Assembly: GCA_018370615.1 (NCBI GenBank)
Contig: JAGZAC010000115.1
Coordinates: 1-5,977, forward strand
Reading direction: 5' to 3'
Length of the DNA: 5,977 bases
Source of the DNA: Clostridiales bacterium
GTDB taxonomy: Bacteria > Bacillota > Clostridia > Oscillospirales > CAG-272
The translations under genes and the position numbers were made by a program. Positions within the stretch are counted from its first letter, which is position 1; the number at the start of each line of letters is the position of its first letter. Below the pieces are notes generated by a model that was not told the origin of the DNA, ran no database searches, and was given only the letters and a program-made list of their open reading frames with translations. Below, in pieces: positions 1 through 5,932 of this stretch.

Positions 1-1559
1 ATTATATTGGAGGTACAATCCAAGATGCGGAAGACCTTACTCTGCAGACACCGGAAAGTTTTTGGAATCGATTTCAAATAGAAGTAAGAGTCCGTCATGA
101 AGCCTTGTCCATTAACAAAAAAGAAAAAACGGTTACGGTGAAAGACCTTGCAACTAAAAAGACCTATACGGAAAATTATGATAAGCTGATCCTTTCCCCT
201 GGAGCAAAGCCAATTCGTCCAGCAGTACCTGGAATCGAAAGCAAAAAAATCTATACCTTGCGCACAGTTGAGGATACGCTTCAAATTCGCAAAGCCGCCA
301 CAGAAGGAAATTGCCGCTCTGCTGTTGTAGTAGGCGGCGGATTCATCGGCGTGGAAATGGCCGAAAATCTGCGGGGTCTCGGCATGGAAGTGACCCTTAT
401 AGAAAAACAAAATCAGCTTTTGGGACAGCTGGACAAAGATATGGCAAGCTTTGTCCATGGGCATATGAAGGAAAACGGCGTCCGTCTTTTATTGGGCAAG
501 TCCGTTACGGGATTTGTTTACAATACTCAGGGAATTACGGTAACCTTAGAAAATGCAGAGTCAATTTCTGCAGACATAGTAATCCTTGCCATCGGCGTTG
601 TTCCAGACAATATGCTGGCTAAAGATGCAGGTCTTGCATTGGGGCAAAAAGGCAGCATCGCAGTAAACGACCAAATGCAGACCTCTGATGAAAATATTTA
701 CGCCGTTGGAGACGCCGTGGAAATCACACGTCAGGTAACCGGGGAAAAAGCGATTGTTTCTCTTGCAGGCCCCGCAAATAAGCAGGGACGTATCGCCGCT
801 GACGTCATCTGCGGTCTAGCAAGCAGATACAAAGGGGCAGCTGCTTCCTCCGTACTAAAGGTATTTGACATGACAGTAGCGTCTACTGGAATCAACGAAC
901 GCATTGCAAAGGAGATGGGAATCGCCTATGAAAAGGTTATCCTTTCCCCTGCCTCTCACGCCTCCTACTATCCCGGCGGCAAGGTAATGACCATAAAGCT
1001 GTTGTTTGCAAAAGAAAACCAACAGATTTTGGGGGCACAGATCATAGGCTTTGACGGCGTTGATAAACGTATTGACGTGATTGCCACCGCTATGCAAGCC
1101 AAAATGCAGGTGACTGCTCTTTGTGATCTCGACCTGGCCTATGCGCCTCCTTATTCTTCCGCAAAGGATCCGGTAAATATGGCAGGATTTATTGCGGAGA
1201 ATGTCATCACAGGGAAAGTAAAGCAGTTTTTTTATGAGGATATTCCAACCCTACCAAGAGACGGCAGTGTAACTTTTCTGGACACAAGAACAGAGGGAGA
1301 ATACAAACGTGGGCACGCAGAAGGATTTGAGACCCACATTCCCGTAGACGATTTGCGAGAGAGGATGGAAGAATTGGATCCGGAAAAGCCGGTATATGTA
1401 ATGTGCCAGTCAGGGCTGCGCAGTTATATCGCCTGCCGCATTCTGGCGCAAAATGGCTACGACTGCTACAATTTTGCAGGGGGCTATCGTTTTTACCACA
1501 GTGTGCGCACGGAAGAGGAATCCCATACACAGGCATTCCCCTGCGGCATGGACAAATAA
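1..1559 (+). CDS. CoA-disulfide / persulfide reductase with C-terminal rhodanese domain (5' end missing)
   Basis: FAD- and NAD(P)H-dependent cytoplasmic oxidoreductase expected to reduce CoA disulfide, CoA persulfide or polysulfide. The frame is open from base 3 and gives 518 residues. It begins YIGG, which in this family directly follows the active-site motif SFxNCGLPY, so about 47 residues (FAD GxGxxG motif and redox Cys) lie just outside. Visible in window numbering: SPGAKP near 65-70, NAD-binding GGGFIG at 111-116, second FAD motif AVGDAVE at 234-240, the conserved tyrosines of CoA-disulfide reductases in HASYYPGG (about 319-326) and YAPPY (380-384), then a rhodanese domain from about 414 with active-site loop CQSGLRS (Cys468). 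It ends CGMDK, with no TusA- or DsrE-like extension as seen in longer relatives. The TTG at 105 is internal, not the start. Whether CoA disulfide or a persulfide is the true substrate cannot be read from sequence. Confidence 0.93.
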   Translation, partial: YIGGTIQDAEDLTLQTPESFWNRFQIEVRVRHEALSINKKEKTVTVKDLATKKTYTENYDKLILSPGAKPIRPAVPGIESKKIYTLRTVEDTLQIRKAATEGNCRSAVVVGGGFIGVEMAENLRGLGMEVTLIEKQNQLLGQLDKDMASFVHGHMKENGVRLLLGKSVTGFVYNTQGITVTLENAESISADIVILAIGVVPDNMLAKDAGLALGQKGSIAVNDQMQTSDENIYAVGDAVEITRQVTGEKAIVSLAGPANKQGRIAADVICGLASRYKGAAASSVLKVFDMTVASTGINERIAKEMGIAYEKVILSPASHASYYPGGKVMTIKLLFAKENQQILGAQIIGFDGVDKRIDVIATAMQAKMQVTALCDLDLAYAPPYSSAKDPVNMAGFIAENVITGKVKQFFYEDIPTLPRDGSVTFLDTRTEGEYKRGHAEGFETHIPVDDLRERMEELDPEKPVYVMCQSGLRSYIACRILAQNGYDCYNFAGGYRFYHSVRTEEESHTQAFPCGMDK

Positions 1560-1566
1560 GCTAATA

Positions 1567-1621
1567 CAATCCCCCAGCCGGCTAACGCCGGCATGCCCCC
1601 TTTACACAAGGGGGCCTTTTT
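1567..1621 (+). repeat. Dispersed hairpin repeat, A-type copy 1
   Basis: The element opens with CAATCCCCC, then a 6-bp hairpin GCCGGC-TAAC-GCCGGC (1577-1592), then a C-run that pairs with the G-run in CACAAGGGGGCCTTTTT (1605-1621). The opening CAATCCCC and the closing CACAAGGGGGCC-T-run recur at 5801-5867, and the closing block recurs at 1670-1686. I recall similar elements as abundant between genes in gut Clostridia, but cannot name a family. Confidence 0.7.
1595..1621 (+). terminator. Rho-independent terminator of the reductase gene
   Basis: An 8-bp stem, GCCCCCTT (1595-1602) with AAGGGGGC (1608-1615), closes a 5-base loop and is followed by C and five T. It starts 36 bases after the stop codon. 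The same bases form the right half of repeat copy A1, so the gene seems to use a dispersed repeat as its terminator. Confidence 0.75.
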
Positions 1622-1630
1622 AATGGAGTA

Positions 1631-1686
1631 ATTCCGCGGAATACCCCCGGAGATGCGAAACATCTCCCACACAAGGGGCCTTTTTT
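1631..1686 (+). repeat. Dispersed hairpin repeat, A-type copy 2
   Basis: It starts with the perfect 12-base palindrome ATTCCGCGGAAT (1631-1642). Next comes a C-run (1644-1648), a 7-bp hairpin GGAGATG/CATCTCC (1649-1655 with 1661-1667, loop CGAAA), and CACAAGGGGCC plus six T (1670-1686). CCCC (1645-1648) can pair with GGGG (1675-1678) around the hairpin, giving a second terminator-like fold directly after copy 1. It aligns with the right half of the 5802-5867 copy, but with a different hairpin sequence. Confidence 0.65.
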
Positions 1687-1691
1687 CTCTC

Positions 1692-1740
1692 AGCCTCCCC
1701 TGTGCAAGGGGAGGTGGCAGCAAAGCTGCCAGAGGGGTTG
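1692..1740 (+). repeat. Dispersed double-hairpin repeat, B-type copy 1
   Basis: Two adjacent hairpins: CCTCCCCT/AGGGGAGG (1694-1701 with 1707-1714, loop GTGCA) and GGCAGC/GCTGCC (1716-1721 with 1725-1730, loop AAA), then AGAGGGGTTG. Bases 1692-1718 are identical over 27 positions to 5933-5959. No open reading frame through it looks real; the frames crossing it are typical spurious translations of such repeats. Confidence 0.75.
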
Positions 1741-1788
1741 TTAACATGGCACAATTTTCCACCCGCTCTGCAGAAACCCTCTTTACGC

Positions 1789-1818
1789 AAAACGGAAGGC
1801 TATCGCCTTCCGTTTTTT
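1789..1818. terminator. Bidirectional terminator between convergent genes
   Basis: A perfect 12-bp stem, AAAACGGAAGGC (1789-1800) with GCCTTCCGTTTT (1805-1816), and loop TATC. On the plus strand the T-run is six long (1813-1818); on the minus strand it is four long (complement of 1789-1792). It lies 10 bases beyond the stop codon of the minus-strand membrane-protein gene, so it most likely ends that transcript and backs up termination of the plus-strand reductase. Confidence 0.85.
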
Positions 1819-1827
1819 ATTTGCATC

Positions 1828-2844
1828 TTATTCTTCAGTATTCTCTTTTGCAGTTTCGTCGACGGTCTCTTCTTTTGCCTCCTCGGCAGAAGCAGCTTCT
1901 TCAACAGAATCCTCTTCTACTGAAGCCTCCTCTGCAGGCACCGCTTCCTCGGAAGAGGATTCCTCCTCCGCCGCAGGAACTTCTTCCACAATAGCAGCTT
2001 CTGTTTCCGTAGATGTCTCAGCGACAGACGCCACCGCTTCATCCACTTTTTCAGCAGTCTCTTTCTTACTTTTCCTGCTCTTTTTCGCAGATTTCTCTTC
2101 CTCAACCTCAGCATGGAGCGCTGCGCGCTTGGAGGCCTTGATTCTCTCCCGTTCCTCTGCTTTTTCCGTCATTTTCTCGATAACATGATTGATATCATCT
2201 GCTGCCTTATCAATATCGGCGCCGTATTCCACCGTAAACTTGAACGCATCTTCGCCAGACTTCAACTTAAGTCCAAAGTAATATACAGAGATTTCTCTGC
2301 CACCCTGCACAGGGAAGTTCTTCTCTTCAATATAGGCCTTTTCCACATCCTCATAAGGGTAGGAGCCACCAAACTCATAGTTTGCCTCTTCAGAAGCGTC
2401 TGTCAAAGTAATATGTTTTCCATATACATAAATCTTGGTTTTTGTAAAATACAACTGCGCTGCATTATACATAATGGTCCTGTAAATATGGTCAGAGCCC
2501 TTTTTACAGTAGATATCCGAGGGGCTGAAATCAAATCCCTTCAGGAAAATCGGCTTTATGATCGTAATAAAATGTCTTTCATACACTTCATATTTGATCA
2601 TGGCCTGTTCCGGCATTTCCTTGGTCACGCTGTAAATCTGATTGTCAATATCGTATTCGCCTGCCTTCGCACCGGAGCCGAACACTCCTACGGCAGCACC
2701 CACCAAAATTATAACGATACCAAAGGTGCGTGTGTTCTCCATGAACAGCAAAACAACACCCACAATAGCGATTACAATTCCGACGATCATTACCGGGTTA
2801 ATGCCCTTCGATGCAAAATACTTTTGATTGCGTTTTGTTTCCAT
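1828..2844 (-). CDS. Unrecognised two-helix membrane protein with acidic Glu/Ala-rich tail
   Basis: A 338-residue protein I cannot assign to a family. The N-terminus has two hydrophobic helices, about residues 17-35 and 41-58, with a short link. A soluble region (about 62-225) of alternating beta-like segments ends in a helix; this resembles a bacterial PH-like fold, but that is only a guess. Residues about 215-250 are charged and helical, possibly coiled coil, then a basic patch KKSRKSKK (254-261), then a low-complexity tail (about 264-338) very rich in Glu, Ala, Ser and Val. No signal-peptidase site is evident, so most of the chain is probably cytoplasmic and membrane-tethered. The start has AGGA (complement of 2855-2858) 10 bases upstream. 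It follows ilvE by 62 bases with no clear terminator between, so the two are probably co-transcribed; a functional link is not implied. Confidence 0.85.
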   Translation of the reverse strand: METKRNQKYFASKGINPVMIVGIVIAIVGVVLLFMENTRTFGIVIILVGAAVGVFGSGAKAGEYDIDNQIYSVTKEMPEQAMIKYEVYERHFITIIKPIFLKGFDFSPSDIYCKKGSDHIYRTIMYNAAQLYFTKTKIYVYGKHITLTDASEEANYEFGGSYPYEDVEKAYIEEKNFPVQGGREISVYYFGLKLKSGEDAFKFTVEYGADIDKAADDINHVIEKMTEKAEERERIKASKRAALHAEVEEEKSAKKSRKSKKETAEKVDEAVASVAETSTETEAAIVEEVPAAEEESSSEEAVPAEEASVEEDSVEEAASAEEAKEETVDETAKENTEE

Positions 2845-2906
2845 ATCTCTGCATTCCTATTCTTCAAAAATCGATTTGTAACAAATATATGCGCCTGCTG
2901 ACTGCC

Positions 2907-3980
2907 TTATTCCTCAACAGGTACGATCCAGCCCATCTCGTCTTTTGTTCTTCCCCATTGCAGATCTGTCAGGTTGTCATACAGCTTCTGGGAAATCGGT
3001 CCGATTTTGCCATCGTTGATCTTCATAATGTATCCGTCATCATTATATTCACCCACAGGGGAAATAACGGCTGCCGTGCCCGTTCCAAAGGATTCGCTCA
3101 GCGTTCCGTTCTCATTGGCCTGCCGAATCTCATCGATGGATACCTTTCTTTCCTCCACTGTATATCCCCACTTTTTCAGCAGTTCAATACAAGAGGCACG
3201 TGTGACCCCGGGAAGGATATTTCCGTCCTCCAGGGAAGGTGTTACAACCTTTCCGTCAATGACAAAGAACACATTCATTGCGCCCACTTCATCGATATAC
3301 TTACGATAAATACCGTCCAGCCACAAAACCTGCGCATATCCCTGTTCCTCCGCCTCCTCCTGGCCCAGAAGAGATGCGGCATAATTTCCTCCGACCTTTG
3401 CCTCGCCTGTTCCGCCTTTTACGCAGCGGACATATTTCCGCTCCACACGGATTTTTACAGGTTCCAGGCCGCCCTCGTAGTAAGAGCCTACCGGGGAAAG
3501 TATGATAATAAAGGAATACTTTTTGGAGGGATGGACTCCAAGCTGCGGCTCGGTCGCAATGATGAATGGACGTATGTAGAGAGATGTTCCCTCGCTGTGC
3601 GGCACCCAATCCCGATCCACATTTACAAGGGCTTTAATTGCCTGTAGGGCATCCTCGGCGGGAATTTGAGGTACACACATTCTTTTACAGGTATTGTTCA
3701 TGCGCTCAATGTTTTTATCGGGCCGGAACAGCTGTATTCCTCCGTCGGAACGCCGGTATGCCTTGAGTCCCTCAAAAAGCTCCTGTGCATAATGGAATAC
3801 CATTGCAGAGGGCTCCAGCACAATTGGACCATAGGGAACAATTCGCGCATCATGCCATCCCTGGCCTGCATCGTAATCCATCATAAACATGTGGTCTGTA
3901 AAATACCGTCCAAATCCAAGACTGTTGTCTGCTGGTTTGTCTTTTTTTACAGCCGATCTTTCTATTCTGATATTAAGCAT
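2907..3980 (-). CDS. ilvE: Branched-chain amino acid aminotransferase
   Basis: Cytoplasmic PLP enzyme that interconverts Leu, Ile and Val with their 2-oxo acids using glutamate/2-oxoglutarate. The 357 residues match the longer, eukaryote-like BCAT form of fold-type IV aminotransferases. Visible motifs: FEGLKAYR (69-76), GEAKVGGNYAAS with the Schiff-base Lys195, EVGAMNVFF (231-239) whose Glu contacts the PLP ring nitrogen, LPGVTR (256-261) and SFGTGTAAVISPV (297-309) of the phosphate-binding region. The CxxC redox pair of the mammalian enzymes is absent at that last site (AAVIS instead), as expected in bacteria. The start codon has GGAG only 2 bases upstream and AAAGGG 11 bases upstream, so its ribosome site is poorly spaced; a short overlapping upstream ORF may feed ribosomes to it. 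Divergent from the S-layer-homology gene. No other ilv or leu genes are in view. Confidence 0.97.
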   Translation of the reverse strand: MLNIRIERSAVKKDKPADNSLGFGRYFTDHMFMMDYDAGQGWHDARIVPYGPIVLEPSAMVFHYAQELFEGLKAYRRSDGGIQLFRPDKNIERMNNTCKRMCVPQIPAEDALQAIKALVNVDRDWVPHSEGTSLYIRPFIIATEPQLGVHPSKKYSFIIILSPVGSYYEGGLEPVKIRVERKYVRCVKGGTGEAKVGGNYAASLLGQEEAEEQGYAQVLWLDGIYRKYIDEVGAMNVFFVIDGKVVTPSLEDGNILPGVTRASCIELLKKWGYTVEERKVSIDEIRQANENGTLSESFGTGTAAVISPVGEYNDDGYIMKINDGKIGPISQKLYDNLTDLQWGRTKDEMGWIVPVEE

Positions 3981-4032
3981 AACTCCATCTACCCTTTCCG
4001 CGGGACAAAATGATACTGCCGGCCGCTGTCAT
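3973..4032 (-). CDS. Possible 19-codon leader ORF before ilvE
   Basis: On the ilvE transcript, an ATG at 4032 opens a frame of 19 codons reading MTAAGSIILSRGKGRWSYA, with TAA at 3975-3973. Its end overlaps the first 8 bases of ilvE in another frame. It lies inside the leader predicted from the promoter at 4072-4100 and carries consecutive Ile-Ile-Leu codons. That is suggestive because IlvE handles these amino acids, but three codons in 19 can occur by chance. Its own ribosome site is weak (AAAAAGG about 13 bases upstream). It could provide translational coupling, act as an attenuation peptide, or be accidental. Confidence 0.25.
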   Translation of the reverse strand: MTAAGSIILSRGKGRWSYA

Positions 4033-4071
4033 TTGCAAAATATAACCTTTTTCCTGATGTTATACTGTTTT

Positions 4072-4100
4072 ATTATACACTTTCATTTATATAAAATCAA
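4072..4100 (-). promoter_or_regulatory. SigA-type promoter for ilvE and the membrane-protein gene
   Basis: On the minus strand, TTGATT (complement of 4095-4100) is followed after exactly 17 bases by a perfect TATAAT (complement of 4072-4077). A start near 4065 would give a leader of about 85 bases. That leader shows TATAAC/GTTATA inverted arms (4041-4046 with 4059-4064) and AAATGA/TCATTT arms (4008-4013 with 4029-4034). It has no T-box consensus and no clear intrinsic terminator. Confidence 0.75.
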
Positions 4101-4209
4101 TATGGGGCAGGAAAATATTATGAACTTTTCGTGAATCTTTTAATAATTGATTGGACAGCGTATATATCCCGGAAAAATCTGTACAGAATATTTACAACAA
4201 AACATATGA

Positions 4210-4214
4210 AAGGA
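4210..4214 (+). promoter_or_regulatory. Ribosome binding site fixing the start of the SLH gene
   Basis: AAGGA lies 9 bases before the ATG at 4224 and directly precedes a codon run giving a classic MKKQ signal-peptide start. Two in-frame ATGs at 4131 and 4206 would put non-signal residues ahead of it. I found no convincing promoter between 4101 and 4209. Confidence 0.75.
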
Positions 4215-4223
4215 AACAAGCAT

Positions 4224-5465
4224 ATGAAAAAACAAATTCCATGGATAACCCTCCTACTCTGTCTCACACTGACAGTCGCCACATCTGCTGCTACCATTTC
4301 TCCCGGTCTGGAGGTAATGGCTGGTGAAGAGGCTATGATTGTCTCCGGCATCGCAGGAGAGAGCGTTGTCTTCTCCGATGAAAACTTTGCCGACACCGTT
4401 TACAGCGACACATTTGAGTCTATCACCATTCTCTCTCTTCCCCCCGCTACAGACGGCACGCTGTATTTCAACGACGCCGCTGTGGCTCCCAACCAGGTAA
4501 TCGCACGGGAAGATATGGACAAGCTGCGATTTGATGCCGCCGAGGGTGTACTTTCCACCAGCTTCCGTTTCACCTTCGATCGTTCTTATGATATGAACTG
4601 CATGATCAAGCTAACAGATAAAAACAACAATGCACCTGTTTGTACACAGGGTGCAGCCATTAAAACCTTCTCCGATATGACATGCTCGGGAAACATGATT
4701 GCCAGCGATCCAGACGGAGATACAATCACTTTTGAAGTCCTTTCCTATCCGGAAAAGGGAACACTCTCCTTTGATCAAAATACCGGCGATTTTTCCTATT
4801 CCCCTTACGAGGAAGTACACGGAACGGATTCCTTTGTTTATCGAGTGCGGGACAGCTACGGCGCATATTCCGAAGAATGTACCGTAAACATCAGTATCGA
4901 CAGAATCAATACTACCCTGGCCTTCTCTGATATGGAAGACAGCAGCTGTCAGGCCGCAGCAATTGTCATGACGGACAGCGGACACATGGATTATACAGAG
5001 GAGGACGGCGAAGTATATTTCGAACCTTCCAGTGAAGTAACCCGTCTGGACTTTCTTGTCACTGCCATGAACGTACTTGGAGCTGCAAATATCCCGGAAG
5101 TGACAAACACCGGATTTGCGGATGACGCCGATATTCCCTCTGAATACAAAGGGTATGTATACAGCGCCCACAAGCTCGGTATTATCAATGGTATCCCCAG
5201 CGGAAATGAACGGTATTTCAAACCCAACGAACCAATTACCCGAGCACAGGCCTCTGTAATCCTCAATAATATTTTGGGATATTCGGCCGCAACCCAGGTA
5301 AACTGCAGCGACGATATTCCCACATGGGCTGCAGACTCTGTCAACGCCCTTTGGGAGCTGGGCATTTATCCCGTGTCCGGCGGTGCCGCCAACTGTGCCG
5401 CTAATCTCACAAAAGAAGACACGGCAAAAATGCTTTTCAATACAATGACACTTGTAGATGAATAA
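4224..5465 (+). CDS. Secreted S-layer-homology protein with Ig/cadherin-like domains
   Basis: A 413-residue exported surface protein. Residues 1-23 form a signal peptide (MKKQ, hydrophobic LLLCLTLTV core, cleavage near TSAA). Residues about 45-130 resemble the beta-sandwich repeats with LPP..GTLYFN, Q.I..ED and LRF motifs. Residues about 137-227 form a clearer bacterial Ig/cadherin-like domain with DPDGDTITFEV, GTLSFDQNTGDFSYSP and GTDSFVYRVRDSYG. The C-terminus carries three S-layer-homology repeats: a degenerate one (about 234-286, ending VTRLDFL), a canonical one (298-352, GFADD, FKPNEPITRAQ), and a degenerate one (361-407). Such repeats bind secondary wall polymers without a covalent link, so the protein should sit in the cell wall with the Ig-like part as display or adhesion module. 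No enzymatic domain is seen. No strong terminator follows, so the small gene downstream may be co-transcribed. Ligand unknown. Confidence 0.93.
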   Translation: MKKQIPWITLLLCLTLTVATSAATISPGLEVMAGEEAMIVSGIAGESVVFSDENFADTVYSDTFESITILSLPPATDGTLYFNDAAVAPNQVIAREDMDKLRFDAAEGVLSTSFRFTFDRSYDMNCMIKLTDKNNNAPVCTQGAAIKTFSDMTCSGNMIASDPDGDTITFEVLSYPEKGTLSFDQNTGDFSYSPYEEVHGTDSFVYRVRDSYGAYSEECTVNISIDRINTTLAFSDMEDSSCQAAAIVMTDSGHMDYTEEDGEVYFEPSSEVTRLDFLVTAMNVLGAANIPEVTNTGFADDADIPSEYKGYVYSAHKLGIINGIPSGNERYFKPNEPITRAQASVILNNILGYSAATQVNCSDDIPTWAADSVNALWELGIYPVSGGAANCAANLTKEDTAKMLFNTMTLVDE

Positions 5466-5566
5466 ATTCTCTCTCCTTGGGAAATACTTTACACGTACCC
5501 GAAGGATCCTAAATTATAAAGGAGCCAGCGGGAGCCCAATTTAACAAAAGAAAGGCGATATGTATT

Positions 5567-5701
5567 ATGAACAACCAGAATCAGACTCCTGAAAATCAGA
5601 ACAAGAATCAGCAGAAGAACCAGAACAAAAACCAGAATCAGAACAAGAACAGAAATCCTCAGACTCAGGAAAACAAGTCCAAGCAGGAACCTCAGGACTA
5701 A
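5567..5701 (+). CDS. Small Asn/Gln/Lys-rich protein, 44 residues
   Basis: A complete short frame beginning MNNQNQTPENQ and ending KQEPQD. About half of its residues are Asn or Gln, with Lys the next most frequent, and it has no hydrophobic segment, so it should be soluble and disordered. AAAGG (5551-5555) lies 11 bases before the ATG. An overlapping ATG at 5560 gives only ten codons in another frame. A strong hairpin begins 14 bases after the stop, as expected at a gene end. The 101-base gap from the SLH gene holds an interrupted CCTTGGG/CCCgAAGG pairing but no T-run, and no promoter I trust. The repetitive AAC/CAG/AAG codon pattern could be low-complexity DNA that happens to be open. I recall similar Asn/Gln-rich small hypothetical proteins in Clostridia, but no function; a spore or nucleic-acid role would be guesswork. 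Confidence 0.6.
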   Translation: MNNQNQTPENQNKNQQKNQNKNQNQNKNRNPQTQENKSKQEPQD

Positions 5702-5715
5702 CGTAAAGCTACAAA

Positions 5716-5752
5716 GCAAGAAGAAGCCGCGCTATGCGCGGCTTCTTCTTGC
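5716..5752. terminator. Perfect 17-bp hairpin after the small gene
   Basis: GCAAGAAGAAGCCGCGC (5716-5732) pairs without mismatch to 5736-5752 across a TAT loop. Read as a terminator, the core is GCCGCGC/GCGCGGC (5726-5732 with 5736-5742) and TTCTTCTT is the U-rich tail. Because the outer arms are complementary, the same holds on the other strand, so it may work in both directions. There is no separate T-run beyond the stem. Confidence 0.65.
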
Positions 5753-5777
5753 AAAATAGACAAATTTATGTTATAAT
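5749..5777 (+). promoter_or_regulatory. Extended -10 promoter pointing into the repeat array
   Basis: TTGCAA (5749-5754), a 17-base spacer, and perfect TATAAT (5772-5777) preceded by TG plus one base (5769-5771). Transcription would start near 5784, just before the repeat array at 5802. The -35 overlaps the right arm of the upstream hairpin. It may drive a gene beyond the window end with the repeats as its leader, or a non-coding RNA; no protein start is visible before 5977. Confidence 0.55.
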
Positions 5778-5783
5778 AAATTT
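5762..5783. repeat. Inverted repeat over the -10 element
   Basis: AAATTTAT (5762-5769) and ATAAATTT (5776-5783) are perfect 8-base inverted arms around GTTATA, overlapping the promoter's -10. The position suits an operator, but such AT-only arms arise easily by chance. Confidence 0.35.
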
Positions 5784-5801
5784 TACTCTTGAATTATAAG
5801 C

Positions 5802-5867
5802 AATCCCCTCAGCTCCGCTGACAATCCCGCGGAGTTGCTTTGCAACTCTCCACAAGGGGGCCTTTTT
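5802..5867 (+). repeat. Dispersed hairpin repeat, A-type copy 3
   Basis: AATCCCC, hairpin TCAGC/GCTGA (5809-5813 with 5817-5821), hairpin GAGTTGC/GCAACTC (5832-5838 with 5842-5848, loop TTT), then CACAAGGGGGCC and five T (5851-5867). CCCC (5805-5808) can pair with GGGG (5857-5860) to enclose both hairpins as a three-way junction with a U-tail. The ends match copies 1 and 2 while the hairpin stems differ in sequence but still pair. Confidence 0.7.
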
Positions 5868-5925
5868 ATTGAAAACGCTACGCCGACATGGCCCAGAGGT
5901 GTTGTGCCTTCCCCACAAGGAGCCA
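5868..5925 (+). repeat. Degenerate A-type copy 4
   Basis: Between copy A3 and the B-type copy lies a stretch ending CCCCACAAGGAGCC (5911-5924), which resembles the CACAAGGGGCC end of the other A copies but lacks the T-run. It also has CAGAGGTGTTGTG (5894-5906), similar to the tail of B copy 1. It looks like a decayed or recombined repeat; the assignment is weak. Confidence 0.35.
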
Positions 5926-5932
5926 TATGAAA

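Noticed and set aside
105..107. TTG as start codon of the reductase
   Set aside because: The frame is open to the window edge and the residues before it (YIGG, LQTPESFWNRF) are typical of the family, so the gene starts outside the window.
1560..1743. Insertion sequence or CRISPR array
   Set aside because: There is no transposase or integrase, no terminal inverted repeats with target duplication that I can see, and the repeats are not evenly spaced with unique spacers.
1493..1994. Short open frames on both strands through the repeat array
   Set aside because: They translate C- and G-rich hairpin repeats into Pro/Gly/Leu-rich peptides, overlap real genes, and match spurious proteins typically produced by such repeats.
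2113..2901. Long plus-strand frame of 262 codons opposite the membrane-protein gene
   Set aside because: Its composition is rich in Cys, His, Phe and Ile without domains, and it is fully antisense to a coherent protein with its own ribosome site and terminator.
2811..3647. Plus-strand frame of 278 codons opposite ilvE
   Set aside because: Antisense shadow of a fully recognisable aminotransferase.
3981..4071. T-box or attenuator terminator in the ilvE leader
   Set aside because: The sequence GTCCCGCGGAAAGGG caught my eye, but there is no TGGNACCGCG-type T-box motif and no stem followed by a T-run; the leader is also too short for a T-box.
4131..4223. Longer N-terminus for the SLH protein from GTG 4131 or ATG 4206
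   Set aside because: Neither has a fitting ribosome site, and the extra residues would precede a clear signal peptide starting at 4224 behind AAGGA.
5521..5537. GGAGCC-agcg-GGAGCC direct repeat before the small gene
   Set aside because: Six-base direct repeats close together are likely by chance, and no riboswitch or operator fits.
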